The notes: generated by a model from the sequence alone, not told the origin. A stretch of DNA of 11,297 nucleotides from Gp13-AA77 sp036521995 (GCA_036521995.1 DATDGR010000248.1:1-11297); one strand, 5' to 3'. Shown: positions 1-8,593, numbered from the stretch's first letter. Program-made: numbers and translations.

Positions 1-194
1 GAGATTACGACGGCCTGGGCGTCATCCTCCTCGGACACAATCCCGCGCTCGAAAGCCAGTGCGCCACCGAAGAGCCGATCGGAGTCGTTCACAACGACTT
101 GTCGATGCCTTATGAGAATTTCCCGATCTTTCTTTGCCAGGGCCTGAAGCGTCCCCTGAAGGCGCTGTGGCCCCGCTTGAAGAAGTGGGACTAG
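1..194 (+). CDS. C-terminal fragment of a membrane glycosyltransferase-like protein (partial)
   Basis: The reading frame is open from the window edge (first full codon at base 3) to a TAG at 192-194, giving the last 63 residues of a protein that begins outside the window. The visible part includes VILLGHNPALES, then HNDLSMPYENFPIFLC, then a basic end in RPLKALWPRLKKW. From memory, a YEN-P-[IV]-[FY]-[LV]-C segment followed by PL..LWPR close to the C-terminus is seen in the soluble tail of bacterial GT39/ArnT-like glycosyltransferases. That is the best guess, but 63 residues without the catalytic part cannot prove it. Codon use and GC content match the rest of the window. No clear terminator follows it. 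Confidence 0.45.
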   Translation, partial: DYDGLGVILLGHNPALESQCATEEPIGVVHNDLSMPYENFPIFLCQGLKRPLKALWPRLKKWD

Positions 195-260
195 GGCATA
201 TCCGGCTTTCGTGCCTGTTCCGCGATCGTCCTGAGATGCTTCAACTCGCAGCCTTTGTGA

Positions 261-266
261 TATATT
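261..266 (+). promoter_or_regulatory. Possible -10 element ahead of the yqeY-like gene
   Basis: TATATT stands out in a GC-rich background 53 bp before the GTG start at 319 and after the stop of the preceding gene. It matches the sigma-70 -10 consensus at 5 of 6 positions. The -35 is poor: around 238-245 only GCTTCA or TTCAAC-like hexamers can be placed, with spacers of 17 or 15 bp. This could be the promoter of the forward cluster 319-3313, but the support is one hexamer. Confidence 0.25.
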
Positions 267-318
267 CGCGAGTCGTCTGAGGGTTATTCCAGCATGCTGG
301 GAGCCGAAGCAAGGACCC

Positions 319-768
319 GTGGCCATCGTCACCAAGGTTGATCAGGATCTGGTCGCCGCCATGAAGGCCCGCGAAGAACTGCGCCTGAGTGTGCTTCGCA
401 TGGCGAAGTCGGCCCTGAAGCTCAAGCAGGTGGAGCTAGGCCGGCAGCTCCAGGACTCCGAGGCCCTGAGTACCGTGCGGACTCTGGTGAAGCAACGGCA
501 CGACTCCGCCGAGCAGTTCCGCAAGGGTGGCCGCGAGGAACTGGCCAGCAAGGAAGAAGCCGAGATCAAGATTCTGGAAGAGTACCTGCCCGCCGCGGCA
601 TCGGAGGAAGAAATCGAGGCGGCGGTGACGGCGGCTATCGCAGAAACAGGAGCGGCCAGCGCCAAGGACCTCGGCAAGGTGATGAAGGGCGCGATGGCCA
701 AGCTGGCAGGCAAGAACGTGGACGGGAAGCGCGTGAGCGAGAAGGCGCGCGCGAAGCTCGGGGGGTAA
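319..768 (+). CDS. GatB/YqeY domain protein
   Basis: This 149-residue soluble helical protein matches the YqeY family, which is homologous to the C-terminal tail domain of the GatB subunit of tRNA-dependent amidotransferase. Family hallmarks are visible: an N-terminal D-x-x-x-AMKARE-x-LRLSVLRM stretch (residues 8-29), the VKQRHDSAEQFRKGGREEL block (57-75), an EEAEIKILEEYLP segment (79-91) and a G-K-V-M-K-G / V-D-G-K-R-V-S ending (119-140). Length is typical, about 148 residues. The GTG at 319 is chosen because the next start (ATG 361) would remove the conserved first helix; a weak AGG lies just upstream at 312-314. The exact role of free-standing YqeY proteins is not established; a tRNA-related function is usually inferred from the GatB homology. 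It is probably the first gene of a forward cluster, with 45 bp to the next gene. Confidence 0.9.
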   Translation: MAIVTKVDQDLVAAMKAREELRLSVLRMAKSALKLKQVELGRQLQDSEALSTVRTLVKQRHDSAEQFRKGGREELASKEEAEIKILEEYLPAAASEEEIEAAVTAAIAETGAASAKDLGKVMKGAMAKLAGKNVDGKRVSEKARAKLGG

Positions 769-813
769 GCGAGGCAGAGAAGAGAAATAGCGATCGGCGA
801 ATAGGAGTAGCGA

Positions 814-1239
814 GTGGAAGAACAGATCAGCGAAGGTGTCGAGAGTCCACACCGCGGCGCTAAAACCCCGGGGGAGGAGCCGGCCTGCCTTCAGATCGCC
901 GTCGGCATCCTGGGCAGCCTCCTGTTGCTGGCCTCGACGTTACTCTCGCGCTGGCGCTGGAGCCACGGAACAGGCCTCGGCGTGCTGGTGCTGTTCGCAG
1001 GCGTGATCCTGGCCGCCGCCGGAGGCTCTTACGGTCTCGGGCGGAAACGCCGTCGCGGCTCCACGCTCATGAGCGCCGGCGGGATCCTGCTGACGCTGGC
1101 CGCCATTGTATTGCTGCTGACAGCCGGCGACGACTTGAACTGGCACTTTCCGCTGGGAGTCATTTTTCTGGCGATTGCCATTTTTTCAGACTTGGCGACG
1201 TACCGGTTCCGGCGAGCTCTGATCGGAGAACATCAGTAG
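814..1239 (+). CDS. Small four-helix membrane protein, function unknown
   Basis: This is a 141-residue integral membrane protein that I do not recognise as a named family. A charged N-terminal tail (residues 1-24) is followed by four hydrophobic segments at about 26-44, 54-75, 83-104 and 111-129. The loop after helix 2 is strongly basic (RKRRR, 77-81), which places it in the cytoplasm by the positive-inside rule, and the C-terminal YRFRR is also basic. The GTG start at 814 is supported by AGGAG at 803-807 with a 6-bp spacer. It sits 45 bp after the YqeY-like gene and 25 bp before the OPT transporter on the same strand, so co-transcription is likely. No catalytic motif is visible. Confidence 0.75.
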   Translation: MEEQISEGVESPHRGAKTPGEEPACLQIAVGILGSLLLLASTLLSRWRWSHGTGLGVLVLFAGVILAAAGGSYGLGRKRRRGSTLMSAGGILLTLAAIVLLLTAGDDLNWHFPLGVIFLAIAIFSDLATYRFRRALIGEHQ

Positions 1240-1264
1240 TACAGGCTTTACGAGGATTTCATCG

Positions 1265-3313
1265 ATGAGCACACAAGTTACCGCCAAGCCCGGAACCGGC
1301 CAAAAAAAGCACATGCCGTACGTTCCCGAAACCATCGAGATGAAGGAGTTCACCCTCCGCGCCCTGGTGATTGGCCTGGTGATGACGGGAATCCTCGGGT
1401 CCGCCAATGCCTATCTTGGTTTGAAGGCCGGCATGACGATCGCGGCCACCTATCCGGCGGCGGTGATCGGCATGGCGCTGCTGCGGCTGTTAGGGGGCTC
1501 GCTGCTCGAAGAGAACATCGCCCGAACCGTGGGCTCGATCGGCGAGTCAGTGGCGGCGGGCGCCGTCTTCACGATTCCCGCCTTCGTGCTAGCGGGATTA
1601 TGGCCAGGGCTGACGCGCGAGAAATACTGGAACTGCGTCGCGCTCATGGTCATCGGCGGCACACTGGGAATTCTCTTTGTCACCCTCCTGCGCCGCGTGA
1701 TGGTGGAAGACCCCGAGCTTCCCTTTCCAGAGTCCGTCGCCGCCTCCGAGATTCACAAGGCCGGACAGCAGGGGTCGGAAGCAGCCAAAATCCTGTTCGC
1801 CAACATGGGCTTCGGCGGACTGATGTACCTGCTGGGTGCGGTCAACGTGTTCAGCGCCAACAATACCTTCCCTGTGGGCATCAGCGCCATCGGCAGAAGG
1901 CTGCTGCTGCGGACCAGCACCAATCCCAGCGTGGCAACCACCATCACTGGAGGCGCAACCATCTTCACCGCTCCGGACGTGAGCCCGGCTTATCTCGGCG
2001 TGGGCTACATCATTGGTCCGCGATTGGCCGCGCTCAATTTCGCGGGCGGTGTGCTGGCCTGGGGCTTGCTGGTACCCCTTTTGACCTTCGCGGTCGGCCC
2101 TTATATCCAGGCAGGCCAGGCGGTGCCCTGGACGCTGCTGGCCCAGGCCATCTATTTCTCGGTTGTGCGTCCCATCGCGGTGGGCGGAATGCTGGTGGGT
2201 GCGACGTACACGTTGTTCAAGATGCGCAAGCAACTGGCCGCCGGGATGGCGCGTGCCATCTCCGATCTTAAGAAGTCAGCCGCCGCGCATGCCGCCAGCA
2301 ATCGCACGGAGCGCGACCTGAACGCCAAAGCGGTGTTTGCGGGCGTGGCTGTGGTCCTTGTGGCGATGATCGCGCTCTACTACTTCTTCATCGGCGGGGC
2401 GGGGAGCCTTTCGACCTCGACAGTTATAGCCGGCTCGGTGGTGGCGGCACTGGTAATGATTGTGCTCGGCTTCTTCTTCGCTGCCGTCTCCGGTAACCTG
2501 GTCGGCATGATCGGTTCTTCAAACAATCCCGTGTCGGGCCTGACGCTCTGCACGCTGGTGATTGCAGCCCTTCTGATGGTGGCCCTCGGTGTCTCTGGGA
2601 CTGGCGGCGTGGCCGCAGTGCTGGGCGTGGCCGCAGTGGTCTGCGTCTCCTCGGCCGTGGCCGGCGAGATGCTACAGGACCTCAAGGTGGGGCACATCCT
2701 GGGCGGCACGCCCGCCAAAATGCAGATCGGCGACCTGTTCGGCATCGTGGTCGCGTCCCTGGTACTCTTCTTCCCGCTGGCGGTGCTCGACAAGGCGTAC
2801 CACTTCGGCAGTCCGGCGTTGTCCGCGCCCCAAGCAGGGCTCATGGCAATGCTCGCCAAAGGAATTGTGGGCGGCGACATGGCCTGGCCGCTAGTGATCG
2901 TTGGCATCCTGATGGGCCTCGCCATGATCATGATCGAAGTGAGGAGCGTGATGCTCTTCGCGGTGGGTATGTATCTCCCGCTCGGAACGACCTTCGCCAT
3001 CTTCCTGGGTGGCGTGATCCGCTGGGTGACGGACAAGCTGCGCGATCGCCGGGGATTCAATGAGGCTCAGAAGGCCCGGGTGGATAACGCCGGCGTGCTC
3101 ACGGCTTCGGGACTGATCGCCGGCGAGGCCTTGTGCGGCCTCGTGATCGCAGGACTGGTGGGGTCGGGCCGGAACGTGACTCTCGTAAACTGGACGGCGC
3201 CGTTCTGGGCGGCACTCGTAGCGCTCCTGGTTCTGGTGCTCGCCATGGTCAAGGTCCCGCTAGCGAACGCAGGCAGTCCCGATGAACCGGCGCCGCCAAC
3301 CGCAATGATGTGA
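1265..3313 (+). CDS. OPT family oligopeptide transporter
   Basis: This is a 682-residue polytopic inner-membrane transporter of the OPT family, secondary carriers that import small peptides or related substrates; the substrate cannot be read from sequence. Family signatures are clear: an N-terminal TLRALVIGL...GSANAYLGLKAGMT block (residues 30-58), ELPFPES (151-157), NPVSGLT (421-427) and DLKVGH-L-GGTPAKMQIGD (472-490). Roughly 14-16 hydrophobic segments run from residue 33 to 664. Length is usual for the prokaryotic branch of the family. The ATG at 1265 has GAGGA at 1252-1256 with an 8-bp spacer and places a short polar N-terminus before the first helix. It is the last gene of the forward cluster and runs into the convergent kdpC with 11 bp between stops. 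Confidence 0.93.
   Translation: MSTQVTAKPGTGQKKHMPYVPETIEMKEFTLRALVIGLVMTGILGSANAYLGLKAGMTIAATYPAAVIGMALLRLLGGSLLEENIARTVGSIGESVAAGAVFTIPAFVLAGLWPGLTREKYWNCVALMVIGGTLGILFVTLLRRVMVEDPELPFPESVAASEIHKAGQQGSEAAKILFANMGFGGLMYLLGAVNVFSANNTFPVGISAIGRRLLLRTSTNPSVATTITGGATIFTAPDVSPAYLGVGYIIGPRLAALNFAGGVLAWGLLVPLLTFAVGPYIQAGQAVPWTLLAQAIYFSVVRPIAVGGMLVGATYTLFKMRKQLAAGMARAISDLKKSAAAHAASNRTERDLNAKAVFAGVAVVLVAMIALYYFFIGGAGSLSTSTVIAGSVVAALVMIVLGFFFAAVSGNLVGMIGSSNNPVSGLTLCTLVIAALLMVALGVSGTGGVAAVLGVAAVVCVSSAVAGEMLQDLKVGHILGGTPAKMQIGDLFGIVVASLVLFFPLAVLDKAYHFGSPALSAPQAGLMAMLAKGIVGGDMAWPLVIVGILMGLAMIMIEVRSVMLFAVGMYLPLGTTFAIFLGGVIRWVTDKLRDRRGFNEAQKARVDNAGVLTASGLIAGEALCGLVIAGLVGSGRNVTLVNWTAPFWAALVALLVLVLAMVKVPLANAGSPDEPAPPTAMM
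2606..2641 (+). repeat. 18-bp imperfect tandem duplication inside the OPT gene
   Basis: Two adjacent 18-bp units (2606-2623 and 2624-2641) share their first 15 bases, GGCGTGGCCGCAGTG, and differ at the end. They encode GVAAVL followed by GVAAVV inside a transmembrane helix (residues 448-459). The duplication is in frame and conservative for a hydrophobic helix; it may be a slippage duplication or simple codon reuse. Confidence 0.5.
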
Positions 3314-3324
3314 CACACCCTACC

Positions 3325-3903
3325 CTACTTTAGCGGAAACTGCCTGTCCAGGGCCAGATTCAGCAACAGCACGTTGACCCGCGGTTCACCCAGAAAGCCG
3401 AACGACCGACCCTCCGTGTATTCCGCGATGAGTTGTTGCACCTCTGCCGTGCTGGCGCCTCGTGCCTTGGCGACTCGCGGCGCCTGGGCGTCGGCTGAGG
3501 CGGGGCTGATGTCGGGATCGAGGCCGCTGGCGGACGCGGTGACCAGGTCGGCCGGGATGGGCCCGGTGTAGTCCGGGTTGTCTTTGCGGAACTGGTCCAC
3601 GGACGCCTTGACCCGGTCGGCAAGCTTCTGGTTGGTGGGGCCGTAGTTGGAGGCGTTAGACGCCGAGGCGTCATATCCGTTGCCCGCAGCGGAAGGGCGA
3701 GGCTGAAAGTATTCCGGCTTGGAAAAGTTCTGGCCGATGAGCGAAGATCCCACCGTCCCGCCGTTGACCGTAACCAAGCTGCCGTTCGCCTTGTGCGGGA
3801 AGAACATTTGAGTCAATCCCGTCACCGCCGCCGGGTAGATCAGGCCCGAGAGCACTGTGAAGAAGAGAGTGACTCGAAATGCAGGTCCAAGCTGTCGCAA
3901 CAT
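3325..3903 (-). CDS. kdpC: Potassium-transporting ATPase subunit KdpC
   Basis: This 192-residue protein is the C subunit of the KdpFABC high-affinity K+ uptake complex. One N-terminal membrane helix (about residues 9-33, including LSGLIYPA) anchors a periplasmic domain that contacts KdpA and KdpB. Conserved KdpC blocks are present in order: GSSLIGQ-F (52-60), YFQPRPSA (65-72), ASNYGPTN (84-91), DLVTASASGLDPDISP (119-134) and ARGAS near 148-151. Length matches the family (about 190). The ATG at 3903 is preceded by AAGGAG at 3910-3915, whose first A is also the last base of the kdpB TGA stop (3915-3917), so translation of the two is very probably coupled. It is the last gene of the leftward kdp operon and ends 11 bp from the stop of the convergent OPT gene. 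Confidence 0.97.
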   Translation of the reverse strand: MLRQLGPAFRVTLFFTVLSGLIYPAAVTGLTQMFFPHKANGSLVTVNGGTVGSSLIGQNFSKPEYFQPRPSAAGNGYDASASNASNYGPTNQKLADRVKASVDQFRKDNPDYTGPIPADLVTASASGLDPDISPASADAQAPRVAKARGASTAEVQQLIAEYTEGRSFGFLGEPRVNVLLLNLALDRQFPLK

Positions 3904-3909
3904 CGGATT

Positions 3910-3914
3910 CTCCT

Positions 3915-3917
<3 letters not shown>
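3910..3917 (-). promoter_or_regulatory. kdpB stop / kdpC ribosome binding site fusion
   Basis: On the minus strand the kdpB stop TGA (3917-3915) runs directly into AAGGAG (3915-3910), followed by a 6-base spacer and the kdpC ATG at 3903. The stop and the SD share one base. Ribosomes finishing kdpB are placed on the kdpC start, consistent with fixed subunit stoichiometry. Confidence 0.8.
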
Positions 3918-6026
<2,109 letters not shown>

Positions 6027-6030
6027 ATCA

Positions 6031-7845
6031 TTAGCTCCAGACCGGGAATAACAGCATCGAAAAGAGCTTCCCTTGCTGCATCAGAAAATGTTCCACGATA
6101 GGACCCAAGGAAAGGGCCGGGAAGAACGTCAGAGCGCCAATAATGATGACGACCCCCACCAAAAGGCCTACGAACAGCGCACCATGAGTGGGGAGAGTGC
6201 CACTGGTCGTGGGCACTGTCTTTTTGGCTGCCAGGCTGCCGGCGATAGCCAGAGTAGGAAGAATGAATCCGAAGCGCCCGATCAGCATGGCCAGGCCGAG
6301 CAGGAGGTCGTAAAACGGCGTATTCACGGTAATTCCGGCAAAGGCGCTGCCGTTATTCTCGGAAGCGCTCGAAAACGAGTAAAGGGCCTCGCTGAAGCCA
6401 TGCGGCCCGGAGTTGTTGAAGTTGGCGATGGGCGATCCGGCCGGGTTCCAGTAGCCGTTCTTTGCCAGCGGGATAACCACGGTGATGGCAGTGAACACCA
6501 GAATGGAGAAGGCGGTGACAATGATGGCTACCATCGCCATCTTGACTTCCTTCTGCTCGATCTTCTTTCCGAGATACTCGGGCGTTCTGCCGACCATCAG
6601 TCCCGCGATGAAAACCCCGACGATGGCATAAAGCAGCATGCCGTACAAGCCAGACCCGACGCCGCCGAAGATGACTTCGTCCGTCTGAATGTCAAACAGC
6701 GGGATGAGCCCGCCCAGCGGTGTGTAGCTGTCATGCATACTGTTGACGCTGCCGTTGCTGGCGTCGGTGGTGGCGGTCGCCCACAAGGCCGAGCTAGCGG
6801 TGCCAAAGCGAACCTCCTTGCCCTCCATGTTGCCGCCGGCTTGCGTCGGTGTGGCCGCCCTTTCGACACCCAATTGGGCCAGGATCGGATTCCCAGACTG
6901 CTCGGCGGGATAACAGATGAAGACCGCCGCCAGAAACATGAACGCCATGGCGGCGAACAGCGCCCAGCCCTGGCGCGTGTCGCGCACCATCTTGCCGAAG
7001 GTGTAGGTGAGCCCCGACGAGATTGCGAGGATCGACAGGAGCTCGACGAAGTTGGTCAATGGAGTCGGGTTCTCATACGGATGCGCCGAGTTGGTGTTGA
7101 AGAAGCCGCCGCCATTCGTTCCCAGCATCTTGATGGACTCCTGGGATGCCACCGGCCCGACCGCAATGGTCTGAGTGGGCCCCTCGACCGTGGTCGCCTT
7201 CTGGTAGGCTCTGAAGGTTTGAGGGACGCCGCGAGCGCAGAGGAAGATGGCAAACAGCAGGGCGAGCGGTAGGAGAATGTAGACGGTGCCGCGCGTTAGG
7301 TCAACCCAGAAGTTGCCGATGCTGTTCGCCTGCTTGCGCGCGAAGCCCCGAACGAGCGCAATGGCCACCGCGATTCCCGCAGCGGCAGAGGCGAAATTCT
7401 GCACGGTCAGCGCCACCATCTGAACAAAGTAACTCAGGGTCACTTCGCCGCCGTAAGACTGCCAGTTGGTGTTGGTCATGAAACTAACGGCCGTGTTGAA
7501 GGCGAGGTCCGGCGTCATCGGGGTGGCGTTGCCCGGAGCATGGCCGGTACTGAATCCCATGGGGTTTAATGGCAAGAACCCCTGAAGTCGCTGAATGACG
7601 TATACAAACAGGAAACTGACAAGGCTGAAAGCGAGAACCGAGGCGGCATATTGGGTCCAGCGCTGCTCCGCGTCTTCGCGGATGCCACACAGGCGGTAAG
7701 TCAGCTTCTCCAGCGGGCGAAGCAGCCGATGAAGAAACGTCCGCTCGCCTTCGAAAACGTGCGCCATAAAGAGGCCCAGCGGCTTGGTGAGCGCCAAAAG
7801 CACCAGGAAGTAGACAACGATGTACCAAACGCCATTTATGGTCAT
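6031..7845 (-). CDS. kdpA: Potassium-transporting ATPase K+-channel-like subunit KdpA
   Basis: This 604-residue membrane subunit binds and conducts K+; it belongs to the superfamily of K+ transporters with four pore loops. The four filter-region motifs are visible: TNTNWQ (124-129), GTNGGGFFN (242-250), TTDASNG followed by MHDS (359-373), and SENNGSAFAG (495-504). About ten hydrophobic helices are present. It is somewhat longer than E. coli KdpA (557 residues), with extra residues around 315-350. The frame is open for 47 more codons upstream to 7986, but that extension would overlap kdpF and lacks membrane character. The ATG at 7845 has a perfect TAAGGAGG at 7851-7858 and matches the usual KdpA N-terminus (hydrophobic helix, then LTKPLG). 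The kdpB start follows 4 bases after the stop. Confidence 0.97.
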   Translation of the reverse strand: MTINGVWYIVVYFLVLLALTKPLGLFMAHVFEGERTFLHRLLRPLEKLTYRLCGIREDAEQRWTQYAASVLAFSLVSFLFVYVIQRLQGFLPLNPMGFSTGHAPGNATPMTPDLAFNTAVSFMTNTNWQSYGGEVTLSYFVQMVALTVQNFASAAAGIAVAIALVRGFARKQANSIGNFWVDLTRGTVYILLPLALLFAIFLCARGVPQTFRAYQKATTVEGPTQTIAVGPVASQESIKMLGTNGGGFFNTNSAHPYENPTPLTNFVELLSILAISSGLTYTFGKMVRDTRQGWALFAAMAFMFLAAVFICYPAEQSGNPILAQLGVERAATPTQAGGNMEGKEVRFGTASSALWATATTDASNGSVNSMHDSYTPLGGLIPLFDIQTDEVIFGGVGSGLYGMLLYAIVGVFIAGLMVGRTPEYLGKKIEQKEVKMAMVAIIVTAFSILVFTAITVVIPLAKNGYWNPAGSPIANFNNSGPHGFSEALYSFSSASENNGSAFAGITVNTPFYDLLLGLAMLIGRFGFILPTLAIAGSLAAKKTVPTTSGTLPTHGALFVGLLVGVVIIIGALTFFPALSLGPIVEHFLMQQGKLFSMLLFPVWS

Positions 7846-7850
7846 GGGGG

Positions 7851-7858
7851 CCTCCTTA
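7851..7858 (-). promoter_or_regulatory. kdpA ribosome binding site fused to the kdpF stop
   Basis: TAAGGAGG on the minus strand, 5 bases before the kdpA ATG at 7845, is a full-strength SD and fixes the kdpA start. Its TAA is the stop codon of kdpF, so termination of kdpF puts the ribosome on the kdpA SD. Confidence 0.85.
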
Positions 7859-7939
7859 GAACCGCTCCGGGCGCAGCAATGCGTACACGAGGTAGCCAAA
7901 AAGAAATAAGGCAGTGATGCCGGAGATGATGTAATCCAT
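7856..7939 (-). CDS. kdpF: Potassium-transporting ATPase small subunit KdpF
   Basis: This 27-residue single-helix peptide is typical of KdpF, which stabilises the KdpABC complex in the membrane. After MDYIISGIT comes a hydrophobic helix and the characteristic ending YALLRPERF, the usual KdpF C-terminus (L-x-P-E-[RK]-F). Position immediately before kdpA is canonical. The ATG at 7939 has AAGGAG at 7947-7952 with a 7-base spacer. Its stop TAA is part of the kdpA SD. It is easily missed by automatic gene callers because of its size. Confidence 0.93.
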   Translation of the reverse strand: MDYIISGITALFLFGYLVYALLRPERF

Positions 7940-7946
7940 GGGTTTC

Positions 7947-7952
7947 TCCTTA
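7947..7952 (-). promoter_or_regulatory. kdpF ribosome binding site fused to the stop of the 27-aa upstream ORF
   Basis: AAGGAG (7952-7947, minus strand) lies 7 bases before the kdpF ATG. Together with 7950-7952 it reads TAAGGAG, where TAA is the stop of the preceding 27-residue ORF. The same stop/SD design recurs at the kdpF-kdpA junction. Confidence 0.8.
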
Positions 7953-8033
7953 GAGGCGATCGCAGGCTTTGGTGAAAGCCCAGCAACCAATGAAGAATAG
8001 TGCAGCGACGGCGACATAGAACAAATCAAGCAT
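7950..8033 (-). CDS. 27-residue single-helix membrane protein ahead of kdpF
   Basis: This small ORF reads MLDLFYVAVAALFFIG, then CWAFTKACDRL and stop. It is one hydrophobic helix (about residues 3-20) followed by a short polar tail with Cys, Lys, Asp and Arg. The start at 8033 has GGGAGAG at 8039-8045 with a 5-base spacer. It overlaps the 3' end of the USP-like gene by 8 bases (ATGCTTGA) and its TAA forms part of the kdpF SD. Both junctions argue that it is translated. From memory, short ORFs ending in C-[DE]-R-[LI] occur in front of kdpF/kdpA in several other bacterial phyla, usually without a name, so this is probably a conserved accessory peptide of the Kdp system. It is too short for a homology claim on its own; a role as an assembly or regulatory peptide is inference. 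Confidence 0.75.
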   Translation of the reverse strand: MLDLFYVAVAALFFIGCWAFTKACDRL

Positions 8034-8532
8034 CGTGTCTCTCCCGTGAGTCTACGAAAATCACCTCATGCCCGCGCGACCGCATGAACCGCGCCAGCCC
8101 CCGCTCCCTTCGGCCCCACCACGAGCCTCGACCACCGACCAGGACCACTGAGTTCGGGGTGACAAAACAGTTCAAGCACAGCTTCCGATCGCGACAGAGG
8201 CAGATTTGAATTGCGACATCGAGCCCGCGCGCCGGAGAATCCGCGATCAACGACAGCATCATCCGTCTGGTGTGGCCGAGGTCTATTGGCGGGCAGTTCA
8301 ATGGGATCCTGTAAGGGACCACCTGCGGCACGACCAAAGTGACCCTCGCATCCAGATCATGCGCCAGGCTGCCCGCCAGGTTGAGGGCCGCCGCCGTACC
8401 CCGGACGGTAGTGAATATCACCGTCAGGTCCAGCTGTTGCCCGGCCGCGCTATTGAAAGGGGCGCACCCGCTTGTTGATACCCTTTGGGTGCTCTTTCTC
8501 GCCTCGCTCCCGCGGCTCACCCGGTCACTCAT
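8026..8532 (-). CDS. USP-like cytosolic protein, first gene of the kdp operon
   Basis: From the ATG at 8532 this is a 168-residue soluble protein with alternating beta/alpha pattern. A first strand DLTVIFTTVRG (about 35-45) leads into helix GTAAALNLAGSLAHDL, then strand ARVTLVVPQVVPY (62-74), a later strand VAIQICLCRD (106-115), strand NSVVLVGGR (127-135), a WWGRRER basic patch (138-144) and a last strand HEVIFVD. This resembles the universal stress protein fold; no complete nucleotide-binding G-x2-G-x9-G motif is seen. The start is uncertain: an ATG at 8568 adds 12 residues but lies inside the TTTAT repeat array, a GTG at 8520 is a third option, and none has a convincing SD. The conserved-looking fold starts only about residue 35. 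It overlaps the 27-aa ORF by 8 bases, so it belongs to the kdp operon. KdpD carries a USP domain, so a K+-sensing or signalling role is conceivable but unproven. Confidence 0.75.
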   Translation of the reverse strand: MSDRVSRGSEARKSTQRVSTSGCAPFNSAAGQQLDLTVIFTTVRGTAAALNLAGSLAHDLDARVTLVVPQVVPYRIPLNCPPIDLGHTRRMMLSLIADSPARGLDVAIQICLCRDRKLCLNCFVTPNSVVLVGGRGSWWGRRERGLARFMRSRGHEVIFVDSRERHDA

Positions 8533-8549
8533 ACGTACACAATAATGCG

Positions 8550-8593
8550 CCGGGTCTAAATGAGGCATAAACAGCGTATAAACAATTCATAAA
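8550..8593 (-). promoter_or_regulatory. Predicted KdpE-type operator: four direct repeats with 11-bp period
   Basis: On the minus strand, which is the coding strand of the kdp operon, hexamers start every 11 bp: TTTATG at 8593, TTTATA at 8582, TTTATG at 8571 and a weaker TTTAGA at 8560. Spacers are 5 bp each. The E. coli KdpE box is two hexamers, TTTATA and TTTACA, with a 5-bp spacer, so both motif and phasing agree. The array sits in an unusually AT-rich patch right at the head of the operon. OmpR-family regulators bind such direct repeats as head-to-tail dimers. Four half-sites would accommodate two dimers. The promoter core downstream is not clear: TATGAG at 8529-8534 is the best -10-like hexamer. 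Confidence 0.65.

Noticed and set aside
38..49. Possible lipobox (LLAC) in the hydrolase signal peptide near 10041-10052
   Set aside because: The Cys at residue 10 would leave a nine-residue signal, too short for a lipoprotein; ordinary signal peptide cleavage near residue 22 fits better. Coordinates of the motif are those given in the text, not the range field.
289..300. Perfect 12-bp palindrome CCAGCATGCTGG before the yqeY-like gene
   Set aside because: Position in the leader is suggestive of an operator, but about three 12-bp palindromes are expected by chance in 11.3 kb (11297/4096), so it is not significant alone.
7846..7986. 47-codon N-terminal extension of kdpA
   Set aside because: It covers kdpF in another frame, has no SD, and the ATG at 7845 has a perfect SD and the normal KdpA N-terminus.
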